This document shows, piece by piece, positions 37,010 through 46,277 of a stretch of 64,000 nucleotides of DNA. Each line of letters begins with the position of its first letter. The first letter of the stretch is position 1. The position numbers were made by a program, and so were the translations under genes. The notes beneath the pieces are model-generated. The model did not search any database and had not been told where the DNA came from. It saw nothing but the letters and a program-made list of their open reading frames with translations. The stretch lies in NCBI RefSeq assembly GCF_019175365.1, contig NZ_CP059572.1:2604001-2668000 (forward strand), read 5' to 3'. This DNA is from Actinomadura graeca. Lineage in GTDB: Bacteria > Actinomycetota > Actinomycetes > Streptosporangiales > Streptosporangiaceae.

Positions 37010-40000
37010 CTACCGCATCGGCCGCAGCAACGGTCTCGTCTCCTGCCCGTTTCCGGCGCGGCCCGCGAGCCAGGCCGCCAGGGCGGCGGGCGTGGGCTTG
37101 TCGAACAGCTCGTGGATCGGCACTTCCTCGCCCATGACCACCCGCACGCGGCTGACCAGCCGCGTCGCGAGCAGCGAGTGCCCGCCGAGCACGAAGAAGT
37201 CGTCCTCGACGCCGACCGCGGGCAGCCCGAGGATCTCCGCGAACGCCCCGCACAGGGCCTTCTCGCGCTCGCTGGACGGCTCCGGGCCCGCGCCCGCCGC
37301 CGCGCGCTCCGGCGCCGGCAGCGCGGCACGGTCGAGCTTCCCGTTGCCGGTCAGCGGCAGCGAGGCGAGCGGCACGATCGCGGCGGGCACCAGATGCGGC
37401 GGCAGGGTCTCCTCGGCGTGCCGGCGCACCGAGACCACCAGCTCGGCCAGCTCCGCCGGCCCGGCCGTCCCGCCGTCGGCGGCGTCCTGCCCGGCCGGGA
37501 CGACGTAGCCGACCAGGCGCCTGCCGCCCGGCGCGTCCTCGCGGACGACGGCGGCGGCCCGCGCCACGCCGGGATGCGCCGCGAGCGCCGCCCGGACCTC
37601 TCCGGGCTCCACCCGGAACCCGCGGATCTTCACCTGCTCGTCGGCGCGGCCGAGGTACTCCAGGTCGCCGCCGGGACGACGGCGCGCCCGGTCGCCCGTC
37701 CGGTACATCCGCTCCCCGGGCGCGAACGGGCAGGCGACGAACCGCTCCGCCGTCAGGCCGGGGCGGCGCACGTAGCCGCGCGCGACCTGGGCCCCCGCCA
37801 CGTACAGCTCACCGGCGACGCCGTCGGGCACCGGCCGCAGGGCGTCGTCGAGCACGTGGGCGGCCGTGTTCGCGGCGGGCGTCCCGATCGGCACCGTCCC
37901 GCCGTGGACGACGCCCGCGTCCAGGCGTCCCGTCACGACGCCGATCGTGGCCTCGGTCGGGCCGTAGTGGTTGAACACGGGCAGGTCACCGGCCGCGTCG
38001 AGCAGCCGCCGGACCCAGCCGGCGTCGGCGGCCTCGCCGCCCAGCACCAGCGCCCGCCCCGGCAGCAGCGGGCCGAGGTCGCCCGAGGCGCCGAGCGCCT
38101 CCAGGTGCGAGGGCACGACCTTCATGTAGTCGATCCGGTGCCGGGCGACGTGATCGGCGACGGCGGCCGGATCGGCCACCTCCCGGCCGTCCAGGACGTG
38201 CAGGGTCCCGCCGGTGGTCAGGCCGGCGAACACCAAGGTGTTGCCGAGGTCGGTCACCGCCGGCTGGAGCAGCGCGTACCGCCCGCCGGGCGCCCCGAGC
38301 CCCACCCGGGGCGGGACGTGGACCACGTAGTTCGCCAGGTTCCCGTGGGTGACCCCGACGCCCTTCGGACGGCCGGTGGACCCGGAGGTGTAGATGACGT
38401 AGGCGAGCCGGCCGGGGTCCGCCGCGACCCGCGGCGCCGTCGCGGGCTGCGTCCCGAGCGTCGCCGCGATGATCGGGTCATCGACCGTGACCATGCGGAT
38501 CCGCCCGGTCGCGGGCATCTCCTCCAGCGCCTCGGCGGTCCCGACGACCACCATGGCGCGGCTGTCGGCGAGCATGTACGCGGTCCGCGCGGCGGGGTAG
38601 GCGGGGTCCAGCGGCAGGTAGGTCGCGCCCGCCTTCCAGACGCCGAGGATCGCGGTGATCATCTCGGTGCCGCGCGGCAGGCAGAGCCCCACCACGCATT
38701 CCGGTCCCGCGCCGACGCCGCGCAGGTAGTGCGCCAGGCGGTTGGCGCGCGCCTCCAGCTCCCCGTAGCCGATCTCGTCGTCCCCGCCGACGAGGGCGAC
38801 GGCGCCGGGGGTGCGGGCGGCCTGCTCGGAGAACAGCTCGGGGACCGTCCGGTCCGGCACCGGCGCCGCGGTCCCCTTCCCGGCCTCGGCGATGCGGCGG
38901 CGCTCGGCCGGGTCGAGGACGTCCACGGCGGCGAACGGGGTGCCCGGGGCGTCGCCGAGGGCGGTGACGAGGTTGTCCAGGCAGGTGAGCAGCATCGCGT
39001 GGATCCGCCCGGGGTCGGCGGGCGGCAGCGCGTCGACCGTCACGTCGAATCCCGACGCGGTCTCGCGGGTGATCAGGGTCACCGGGTAGTTGTTGCGTTC
39101 GAGGGCCAGCAGCAGCCGGATCCCCGGGATCCCCCCGCCGTCCACCTCCTCGATGGCGCGGTCACTGCGGCAGTTGACGATCGAGGTGAACAGCGGGACG
39201 CCGGCGGGCACGCCGCTCGCCCGCTGGGCCACCGACAGCGGGGCGTGCTCGTGCTCCATCAGCTCGCCGAGGCGGCGGCGCAGGTCGGACAGCGCCCTGC
39301 CGACGCCGCTCCCGTCGACGCGCACCCGCATCGGCAGGGTGTTGAGGAACAGGCCGAGCACCCGGTCGCCGCCCGCGCCGGCGTTCATCCGGCCGGCCAG
39401 GACGGTGCCGAACACGACGTCGTCGCGTCCCGACACCGCGGCGAGGACCCGCGCCCAGGCCAGGTGGAACAGCGTCGCCGGGCTCACCCCGAGCGTCGTG
39501 GCGAGGGCGCGGACCCGCCCGGTCAGCCGGTCGCCGAACGGCCCGCCCGCGTGGACGACCGCGGCGCCCGCGCCGTGCACGTCCAGCACCCCGAACGGGG
39601 CGGTGGGCTCGGTGACGTCGCCCAGCAGCCCGGCGAAGTACCGCTCGTGCTCCTCGCGCGGCGTGCCGAGGCGGGCCTGCGTCACGAAGTCCCGGAACGG
39701 CAGCGCGGCCGGGAGCCGCTCGCCGCGGCCCGCGAGGATCTCGCGGACCTCCTCGGTCAGCACCTGCATTCCCAGGTGGTCCTGCACGATGTGGTGGACG
39801 AGCAGCAGCGCCAGCCACCGCCCGCCGGCGGGCTCGGTGAGGACGTGCACCCGCAGCAGCGGGGCCCGGTCCAGCGCCATCCGGGCCCCGCCCGCGTCCA
39901 GCAGCTGCTCCATCGGGTCCCGGGCGGGGTCGAACGCGACGTCCTCGACGGGCAGCCCGACCCGCCGGGACACCACCTGCACGGGCTCGCGGAGCCCGTC

Positions 40001-40359
40001 GGAGACGATCGCGGTGCGGTAGATGTCGTGCCGCCGCACCACCTGGCGCAGCGCGTCCAGGAAGGCGTCCCGCCGCTCCCGCGAGTCGAACTCCAGCACC
40101 GCCGACTTCAGGTAGACGTCGGCGTCGCCTCCGGTGCGCGCCAGGTGGTGGAAGAGGATGCCCTCCTGGAGCGGCGCCAGGGGGTACACGTCCGCGACGT
40201 TCGCGGCGCCGCCGTCGACGCTCGCGACGACCCGCGCGATCTCGGCCTCGTCCAGGTCGGCGAGCGGCAGCATGGCGGGGGTGATCTCGGTCGCGTCCTC
40301 GGGGATCCGGTTCTCCGGCACCCGCACCGGCTCCGGGCCGGCGACGGCGGCGAGGCCCG
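37010..40359 (-). other. Bimodular NRPS module 2: dual E/C-A(Asp)-PCP
   Basis: Full dual-domain signature HHLARTGGD at about 40.13 kb and catalytic HHIVQDH; predicts D-configuration for the first Asp. The A domain again gives DLTKVGHIGK. The protein ends soon after the PCP (PCP near 37175) with no docking motif that I recognise. Confidence 0.8.
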
Positions 40360-43300
40360 CCGGGGTCGGGTTCGTGAACAGCGCCCGCACCGAGATGGAC
40401 ACGCCGCGCACCCGGAGGCGTTCCCCGAGGGGCACCGCCAGCAGGGAGTTCCCGCCGAGCGCGAAGAAGTCGTCGTCCACGCCGACGGCGTCCAGCCCGA
40501 GCACCTCCGCGAACTCCTCGCAGAGGATCTCCTCCTGCACGCTCCCCGGCGCCCGGCCGGAGCCCGCGCCGGTGACGCGGTCCGGGACGGGAAGGGCCGC
40601 GCGGTCGAGCTTGCCGTTCCCGGTCAGCGGCAGGTCCGGCAGGACGACGACCGCGGACGGAAGCATGTGGGCGGGCAGCAGGCGCGCCAGATGCGCGCGG
40701 ACCCGCTCGGGGAGAGCGTCGCCGTCGCCGTCCCGGTCGTGGCCGTCGCCGTCCCGGTCGTCGCCGCCCCGGCCGGCGGGGACGACGTAGGCGACCAGGC
40801 ACGGCTCCGGGGACACGTCGTCCCGGACGACCACGGCGGCGCGCTCCACCTCCGGGTGCGCGGTGAGCGCCGCGCCGACCTCGGCGGGCTCGACCCGGAA
40901 GCCGCGGATCTTGACCTGGTCGTCGGCCCGGCCCGCGAACACCAGCCGCCCGTCGTCGCCCCAGCGGGCCAGGTCCCCGGTCCGGTACATCCGCTCGCCC
41001 GACCCGAACGGGCACGCCACGAACCGCTCGCCGGTGAGGCCGGGCCGGTGCGCGTAGCCGCGCGCGAGGCCCGCTCCCGCGACGTACAGCTCGCCGGTGA
41101 CCCCGGCGGGCATCGGCGCCAGCGCGCCGTCGAGGACGTAGACGCGGGCGCCGCCGATGGGCGCGCCGATGGGGACCCGGCCGTCCTCGACGTCGCGGAG
41201 GGTCAGCCGGGTGGTCGTGACGCCGATGGTGGTCTCGGTGGGGCCGTAGTGGTTGAAGACCCCCCGGTCCCCGGCCGCCTCCAGCAGCCCGCGGACCCAG
41301 CCGGGCGGGGCGGCCTCCCCGCCGAGCACCAGCGACCGCGCCGGGAGCACGCCCCCGGCCCCGGCGCGCGCGGACAGCGCCGCCAGATGCGAGGGGACGG
41401 CCTTGACGTGGTCGATCCGGTGGCGGGCGAGGTACCCGGCGACCGCGTCCGGGTCGAGGACGCTGCCGGGGTCCGGGATGTGCAGCTCGCCGCCGGTGGC
41501 CAGCGAGCAGAACAGCGTCGTGTTGCCGAGGTCGGTCACCTGCGGCTGGAGCAGCGCGTACCGGGCGCCGGGCCCGCCGAAGCCGAGCCGTTCGGGCACC
41601 GACGCCACGTAGGCGGCCAGCGCGCCGTGCGTCACGGCGACCCCCTTGGGCGCGCCGGACGACCCGGAGGTGTAGATGACGTACGCCAGCCCGCCGGGCC
41701 GGGCCGCCGCGGGGAGGGCACCGGAGTCGGCGGGGTCGTCCGGGGAGAGGAGGTCGTCCGGGGAGAGGACGGGCACGCGCCCGGCGGCGGTGCCGTCCAC
41801 CGTCCCGTCCGGCGCGACGAGCAGCGCGGCGCGGGCGTCGGCGAGCATGAACGCGGTCCGCTCGGCGGGCTGGCGGGCGTCGACCGGGAGGTAGGCGGCG
41901 CCGGCGCGCCAGACGCCGAGGATCGCCGCGACCATCTCCGCGCCGCGCGGCAGGCAGAGCGCGACGACCGACTCGGGCCCGATCCCCGCTCCGCCGAGGC
42001 GCCGCGCGATCCGGCCGGCGCGCGCGTCGAGCTCCGCGTAGGACACCGTGGCGCCGTCCGCGACGAGCGCGACCCGGCCGGGGGCCTCCGCCGCCCGCGC
42101 GGCGAACAGCTCGGGCACGCCCGCGGGCGGGACGCGGTCCACGGCGCCGTTCCCCGCGCCGCCCGGCCCGGTGCCGTTCCAGCCGTGCACCACCCGGTGC
42201 CATTCGTCGTCGCCGAGGATCCGGGCCCCGCCGACGAGATCGCCGGGCGCGGCGTCCGCCATCCAGTCCAGGACGCGGCGGAAGCGCCGCGACAGCCCGG
42301 CCGCCGCGGACGCCTCGTGCCGGGCCCGGTCGACGTCGACGTCGAGGAGGACCGGCGACCCGGGCGACCGGTCGTGGACGGTGATCCGCCGGTCCTCGGC
42401 CGGGGGCAGGGCGAGGTTGCGGCCCCGCGCCTCGACGCCGCCGAACTCCGGGTACGGGAAGCCCAGCACGTTGACGATCAGGCCGCACAGCGGGGCACCA
42501 CCGACGATCTTGAGGTCGCGGGCGATGTCCTCGTAGCGGTACCGCTGGTGCCGCAGGCCCGCGCCGATCGCCCGGCCGGTGCGCCGGACGACCTCCTCCA
42601 CGGTCGTCCGCGGGGTGACCTCCACCCGGATCGGCATGATGTTCGCGGTCATGCCCGGGGTCCGCTGCTCCCGCCATCCCGCCCGGCCGTGGACCGCGAT
42701 CCCGAGGACGATGTCGCGCGCGCCCGTCGTCCGGTGCTCGTGCACGGCGGCGGCGGCGATGACCAGCACGGCGAAGGCCGACCTCATCCGGCGGGCGGCC
42801 TCGCGGAGCCGGACGGAACCGTCCATGCCGACGTCGGCGGAGTCCCGGACCTGTGCTTTCGGCCCCGCCTGGGCGCCGCGGCGGCCACGCCCTGGCCGCT
42901 CCCCCAGCCCGTCCAGGGTGCCGAGCCAGAACGCCCGGTCCTCGGCGAAGTCCGGCGATTCCCGGTAGGCGCGCTCGGACTCCAGCAGCACCGAGAACGG
43001 TTCGAGGCCGTGCCCGCCGGGGTCCTCGCCCGTCACCAGCGCGGAGTACACCTCGGCGACGCGGACGGCGAGGAGGCCCGCGCCGTGCCCGTCCAGGATC
43101 AGATGGTGCGCGCGGTTGTACCAGAGCAGCCCGCCTCCGCCCAGCGGGAACACCGCGCAGGTGAACAGCGGCCCCTCGTGGGGGTCGGCCGGGCGGCGCA
43201 GGTCCGCGAGCATCCACCGCTCCGCCGCCGCCCGCGGGTCGGGTTCGCCGCTGACGTCGACGTACTGCACGGGGACGTCGGCGTTCTCGTCGATGAACTG

Positions 43301-43519
43301 CCGGGGCTCCCCGCCGGCCATGCGGAAGCGTAATCGGAAGACCTCGGCTCCGGCCAGCACGTGCCGCAGCGCGCGCACGAAGACGTCCACGTCCACATCG
43401 CCGATCTCCAGGCATTCGGCGATGTTGAGAACCGTGCCCTCCGGCGCGACCTGCTGGGCGTACCAGATGCCCTGCTGCGCGGATGTCAAGTCCCACGGCA
43501 TGGATTCGGTGACGGTCAT
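37010..43519 (-). CDS. Bimodular NRPS, C-A(Asp)-PCP-E/C-A(Asp)-PCP, likely first synthetase
   Basis: 2169 aa. Order: C (about 1-440, [10 protein letters not shown] and HHLILDG), A (about 450-950), PCP (LGGNSLL), dual E/C (about 1060-1530, HHLARTGGD and HHIVQDH), A, PCP (LGGHSLL). Both A domains show TDLGNT, K-x-VPSHL, LVLGGEA and NHYGPTE(T/A)TIG, code DLTKVGHIGK, the aspartate code. The dual domain should epimerise the first Asp. There is no thioesterase, so the dipeptide passes to another synthetase, presumably the giant NRPS. The C domain before the first A domain, with the divergent acyl carrier protein gene, suggests lipo-initiation as in ramoplanin/enduracidin synthetases (family knowledge plus inference). 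Start ATG 43519 has TGAGGG upstream. A StrR-like box lies 146 bp away. Confidence 0.95.
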   Translation of the reverse strand: MTVTESMPWDLTSAQQGIWYAQQVAPEGTVLNIAECLEIGDVDVDVFVRALRHVLAGAEVFRLRFRMAGGEPRQFIDENADVPVQYVDVSGEPDPRAAAERWMLADLRRPADPHEGPLFTCAVFPLGGGGLLWYNRAHHLILDGHGAGLLAVRVAEVYSALVTGEDPGGHGLEPFSVLLESERAYRESPDFAEDRAFWLGTLDGLGERPGRGRRGAQAGPKAQVRDSADVGMDGSVRLREAARRMRSAFAVLVIAAAAVHEHRTTGARDIVLGIAVHGRAGWREQRTPGMTANIMPIRVEVTPRTTVEEVVRRTGRAIGAGLRHQRYRYEDIARDLKIVGGAPLCGLIVNVLGFPYPEFGGVEARGRNLALPPAEDRRITVHDRSPGSPVLLDVDVDRARHEASAAAGLSRRFRRVLDWMADAAPGDLVGGARILGDDEWHRVVHGWNGTGPGGAGNGAVDRVPPAGVPELFAARAAEAPGRVALVADGATVSYAELDARAGRIARRLGGAGIGPESVVALCLPRGAEMVAAILGVWRAGAAYLPVDARQPAERTAFMLADARAALLVAPDGTVDGTAAGRVPVLSPDDLLSPDDPADSGALPAAARPGGLAYVIYTSGSSGAPKGVAVTHGALAAYVASVPERLGFGGPGARYALLQPQVTDLGNTTLFCSLATGGELHIPDPGSVLDPDAVAGYLARHRIDHVKAVPSHLAALSARAGAGGVLPARSLVLGGEAAPPGWVRGLLEAAGDRGVFNHYGPTETTIGVTTTRLTLRDVEDGRVPIGAPIGGARVYVLDGALAPMPAGVTGELYVAGAGLARGYAHRPGLTGERFVACPFGSGERMYRTGDLARWGDDGRLVFAGRADDQVKIRGFRVEPAEVGAALTAHPEVERAAVVVRDDVSPEPCLVAYVVPAGRGGDDRDGDGHDRDGDGDALPERVRAHLARLLPAHMLPSAVVVLPDLPLTGNGKLDRAALPVPDRVTGAGSGRAPGSVQEEILCEEFAEVLGLDAVGVDDDFFALGGNSLLAVPLGERLRVRGVSISVRALFTNPTPAGLAAVAGPEPVRVPENRIPEDATEITPAMLPLADLDEAEIARVVASVDGGAANVADVYPLAPLQEGILFHHLARTGGDADVYLKSAVLEFDSRERRDAFLDALRQVVRRHDIYRTAIVSDGLREPVQVVSRRVGLPVEDVAFDPARDPMEQLLDAGGARMALDRAPLLRVHVLTEPAGGRWLALLLVHHIVQDHLGMQVLTEEVREILAGRGERLPAALPFRDFVTQARLGTPREEHERYFAGLLGDVTEPTAPFGVLDVHGAGAAVVHAGGPFGDRLTGRVRALATTLGVSPATLFHLAWARVLAAVSGRDDVVFGTVLAGRMNAGAGGDRVLGLFLNTLPMRVRVDGSGVGRALSDLRRRLGELMEHEHAPLSVAQRASGVPAGVPLFTSIVNCRSDRAIEEVDGGGIPGIRLLLALERNNYPVTLITRETASGFDVTVDALPPADPGRIHAMLLTCLDNLVTALGDAPGTPFAAVDVLDPAERRRIAEAGKGTAAPVPDRTVPELFSEQAARTPGAVALVGGDDEIGYGELEARANRLAHYLRGVGAGPECVVGLCLPRGTEMITAILGVWKAGATYLPLDPAYPAARTAYMLADSRAMVVVGTAEALEEMPATGRIRMVTVDDPIIAATLGTQPATAPRVAADPGRLAYVIYTSGSTGRPKGVGVTHGNLANYVVHVPPRVGLGAPGGRYALLQPAVTDLGNTLVFAGLTTGGTLHVLDGREVADPAAVADHVARHRIDYMKVVPSHLEALGASGDLGPLLPGRALVLGGEAADAGWVRRLLDAAGDLPVFNHYGPTEATIGVVTGRLDAGVVHGGTVPIGTPAANTAAHVLDDALRPVPDGVAGELYVAGAQVARGYVRRPGLTAERFVACPFAPGERMYRTGDRARRRPGGDLEYLGRADEQVKIRGFRVEPGEVRAALAAHPGVARAAAVVREDAPGGRRLVGYVVPAGQDAADGGTAGPAELAELVVSVRRHAEETLPPHLVPAAIVPLASLPLTGNGKLDRAALPAPERAAAGAGPEPSSEREKALCGAFAEILGLPAVGVEDDFFVLGGHSLLATRLVSRVRVVMGEEVPIHELFDKPTPAALAAWLAGRAGNGQETRPLLRPMR
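40360..43519 (-). other. Bimodular NRPS module 1: starter-type C-A(Asp)-PCP
   Basis: N-terminal C domain without an upstream carrier in the same protein; the likely donor is an acyl group on the free ACP. The Asp code DLTKVGHIGK is read from 42.19-40.65 kb. Near the end of the A domain a GD/DR-rich stretch is encoded by a repeat at 40721-40761. PCP Ser near 40450. Confidence 0.8.
40721..40761. repeat. 21-bp-period direct repeat in the bimodular NRPS
   Basis: A 20-bp block beginning GCCGTCGCCGTCCC occurs at 40721 and 40742. It encodes an in-frame DRDGDG-type acidic repeat in the loop before the A10 region. Confidence 0.85.
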
Positions 43520-43664
43520 CGGCCCTCAGTCCTGTTCCATGGCAAGCCCGAATGGAATCGGCACGGACCGTCCTCTCGGGTGGGTGAAATAGGCCGTCAT
43601 CGTCGCCAGTGGCCGTCCGGACCGTCAACCGGGCGCCCGCGCCGCCCGCCCCGCCCGCCCCGCT

Positions 43665-43693
43665 GTTCAACTGCTGCTCCGATGAGGTTGAAC
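43665..43693. promoter_or_regulatory. StrR-like box between the bimodular NRPS and the ACP gene
   Basis: Half-sites GTTCAACTG and AGGTTGAAC with an 11-bp spacer (GTTCAAC/GTTGAAC is a perfect inverted repeat). It is 146 bp from the NRPS start and 94 bp from the ACP start, so it could activate both directions. Confidence 0.7.
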
Positions 43694-43786
43694 GACCGGG
43701 GCCGCGCGTTGAATCGTGACCTCCGCAGACGGATTTCACGGCATTCGGGAATCCTCATCCTTTTCCCGTCCCACCCGAGGAGAGCG

Positions 43787-44122
43787 ATGCACGTTTCGGG
43801 GAGCAGCGACCTCCGCGCCGAACTCCAAGAATGGATCTGCGGCTACCTGGCCGAGGAACTGAGGATCCCGGCCGGGTCGATCGACCCGGCGCAGCCCATG
43901 GCCGCCTACGGGCTGGACTCGGTCAGGGCGATCATGCTCCTCGCCGACGCCGAGGAGCGCGTGGGCTTCGAGATCGACCCCGACGCCCTGTGGGACTTCC
44001 CCACCGTGGCCGCCTTCACCGACCTGCTGATCGGGCGGCTCACCGGGACGGGCCCGCTCACCGGGACGGGTCCGCTCACCGGGACGGGTCCGCTCACCGG
44101 GACGGCGCGGGCCGCCGGATAG
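43787..44122 (+). CDS. Free acyl carrier protein
   Basis: 111 aa. Carrier-protein fold with phosphopantetheine site YGLDSVRA (Ser near residue 46); the LDS context is ACP-like rather than the LGGHS of the NRPS carriers. In ramoplanin/enduracidin-type clusters such a protein carries the fatty acid that the first C domain joins to residue 1; that role is inferred here, and no fatty-acyl ligase is in view. The C-terminal tail is an LTGTGP hexapeptide repeat from an 18-bp tandem repeat. Start ATG 43787 with GAGGAG upstream. Followed by the exporter gene after 96 bp. Confidence 0.88.
   Translation: MHVSGSSDLRAELQEWICGYLAEELRIPAGSIDPAQPMAAYGLDSVRAIMLLADAEERVGFEIDPDALWDFPTVAAFTDLLIGRLTGTGPLTGTGPLTGTGPLTGTARAAG
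44038..44106. repeat. 18-bp tandem repeat at the 3' end of the ACP gene
   Basis: Unit GCTCACCGGGACGGGTCC, nearly four copies, encoding the LTGTGP tail. It is in frame and lies outside the folded carrier domain. Confidence 0.9.
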
Positions 44123-44218
44123 CGCGGGCGGCCGGCCGCGCCTGCGCGGGACCGGCGTTCCCCGACACCGACCAGCCGTCCGCCGAACGGATCGCGACGG
44201 CGCGAAAGTGGGGTTTCC

Positions 44219-46159
44219 ATGGCCATGATGGGTGGCCCGCGCATGGGTCCGATGCGGCCGGGGGTCGACGGATCGATCACCCGCCAGAAGATCAAACCCG
44301 GCACCGTGCGGCGCATCGTGCCCTACGCGATGCGCTACCGCTGGTCGCTGGTGGTGCTGATGCTGATGACGGTGCTGGACGCGGTCATCGTCGCCACCAG
44401 CCCCGTCCTGCTCAAAATGATCATCGATGACGGGATCATGCCCCGCCACGACGACGTCGTGGTGGGCCTGTCGCTGGTCATCGCCGGCCTGGCGCTGGTG
44501 GACGTGGGCGCCATCTACGTCCAGACGCTGTTCTCCGGACGGGTCGGCCAGGGGATCGTCTACGACCTGCGCTGCAAGGTGTTCGCCCACGTCCAGCGGC
44601 AGTCGCTCGCGTTCTTCACGCGCGCGCAGACCGGGGCCCTGGTCAGCAGGCTCAACACCGACATCGTCGGAGCGCAGCAGGCGGTCACGACGCTGCTCAC
44701 GCAGACGGTGTCCACGCTGCTGACGCTGGTCCTCGTCCTCGCCACAATGTTCTTACTGTCATGGCAGATCACCCTTGTGGCCCTGGTCATGATCCCGTTC
44801 TTCCTCCTCCCCGCCAAGGTCATCGGGCGCAGGCTCCAGCGGCTCACCCGCGAGGGCATGCAGCTCAACGCCGACATGAGCTCGATGATGAACGAGCGGT
44901 TCAACGTCGCCGGCGCGATGCTGGCGAAGCTGTACGGCCGGACCGACCAGGAGACCGGCACCTTCACCCGCAAGGCGGCGCGCGTCCGTGACATCGCCGT
45001 CTCGACGACCGTCTTCGGGCGGATGCTCTTCATCATCACCACCCTGATCACCGGCGTCGCCACCGCCCTGGTCTACGGCCTCGGCGGCGTCCTCGCCATC
45101 GACGGCACGCTGCAGATCGGCACGCTCGTGGCGATGGTCACGCTGCTGCTGCGGCTGTACGGACCCATCAACCAGCTATCGAACATGCAGGTCAACGTCA
45201 TGATCGCGCTGGTCAGCTTCGACCGTGTCTTCGAGATGCTGGACCTGCGCCCGCTGGTCGCCGAGCGTCCCGCGGCGCACCCGCTGCCCGCCCCGGAGGA
45301 CGACGGCGCGACGGCGCCGGACATCGAGTTCGGCGAGGTGTCCTTCCGCTACCCGGGGCCCGAGGAGGTGTCCCTGGCCTCGCTGGAGTCGATCGCGCTG
45401 CCCGTCCCGGAGAAGCACGGCAGCCCGCAGGTCCTCGACGGGGTGAGCTTCCGTGCCCCCGCCGGGAGGCTGACCGCGCTGGTCGGCCCGTCGGGCGCCG
45501 GGAAGACGACCGTCACCCACCTCGTCCCCCGGCTCTACGACCCGACCTCGGGGACCGTCCGGATCGGCGGCCACGACGTGCGGGACCTGACCATGCGGTC
45601 CCTCCACGACGCCGTCGGCGTCGTCACCCAGGACGCGCACCTGTTCCACGACACGATCCGGACCAACCTGCTGTACGCGCGCCCGGACGCCACCGAGGCC
45701 GAGCTCGTCGAGGCGTGCGACGCGGCGCGGATCTGGGACACGATCTCCGCGCTCCCCGACGGCCTCGACACCGTCGTCGGCGACCGCGGCTACCGGCTGT
45801 CCGGCGGGGAGAAGCAGCGGGTGGCCCTGGCGCGGCTGCTGCTCAAGTCCCCGCCGATCGTCGTCCTCGACGAGGCCACCGCGCACCTGGACTCCGAGTC
45901 CGAGGCGGCGATCCAGCGCGCCCTCAAGACCGCGCTCGCCGGGCGGACCTCCCTGGTCATCGCCCACCGGCTCTCCACCATCCACGAGGCCGACCAGATC
46001 CTCGTCCTCGACGGCGGCCGGATCCGGGAACGCGGGACGCACGGTGAGCTCTTCGCCGCGGGCGGGCTCTACGCCGACCTATACCGGACGCAATTCGCCG
46101 GCCAGGCGGTGAACGGCGCGGACATCGGCTCGGCCGCGCATTCCCCCGGCACGCCGTGA
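44219..46159 (+). CDS. ABC exporter (fused membrane and ATPase domains)
   Basis: 646 aa half-transporter that works as a dimer in the membrane. Six transmembrane helices in about residues 35-330, then an ATPase domain with Walker A GPSGAGKTT, Q-loop VVTQDAHLF, signature LSGGEKQR, Walker B IVVLDEATAHLD and H-loop IAHRLS. There is an extra Pro/Glu-rich stretch of about 40 residues before the ATPase strand that carries Walker A. Its position directly after the ACP fits export of the finished lipopeptide and self-protection. A TTA codon at 44753-44755 makes it potentially dependent on the UUA-reading tRNA. Confidence 0.93.
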   Translation: MAMMGGPRMGPMRPGVDGSITRQKIKPGTVRRIVPYAMRYRWSLVVLMLMTVLDAVIVATSPVLLKMIIDDGIMPRHDDVVVGLSLVIAGLALVDVGAIYVQTLFSGRVGQGIVYDLRCKVFAHVQRQSLAFFTRAQTGALVSRLNTDIVGAQQAVTTLLTQTVSTLLTLVLVLATMFLLSWQITLVALVMIPFFLLPAKVIGRRLQRLTREGMQLNADMSSMMNERFNVAGAMLAKLYGRTDQETGTFTRKAARVRDIAVSTTVFGRMLFIITTLITGVATALVYGLGGVLAIDGTLQIGTLVAMVTLLLRLYGPINQLSNMQVNVMIALVSFDRVFEMLDLRPLVAERPAAHPLPAPEDDGATAPDIEFGEVSFRYPGPEEVSLASLESIALPVPEKHGSPQVLDGVSFRAPAGRLTALVGPSGAGKTTVTHLVPRLYDPTSGTVRIGGHDVRDLTMRSLHDAVGVVTQDAHLFHDTIRTNLLYARPDATEAELVEACDAARIWDTISALPDGLDTVVGDRGYRLSGGEKQRVALARLLLKSPPIVVLDEATAHLDSESEAAIQRALKTALAGRTSLVIAHRLSTIHEADQILVLDGGRIRERGTHGELFAAGGLYADLYRTQFAGQAVNGADIGSAAHSPGTP

Positions 46160-46277
46160 AGGACGGTTGACCGGCCAAACGCCCCAATTTTAGGCTTGGC
46201 CCGATCAATGGCCGGCGTTGCCCGCCTGATTCCCGGGGGCCGCGGGCCAGCTGTCCGACATCACGATGAGGTAGCCG

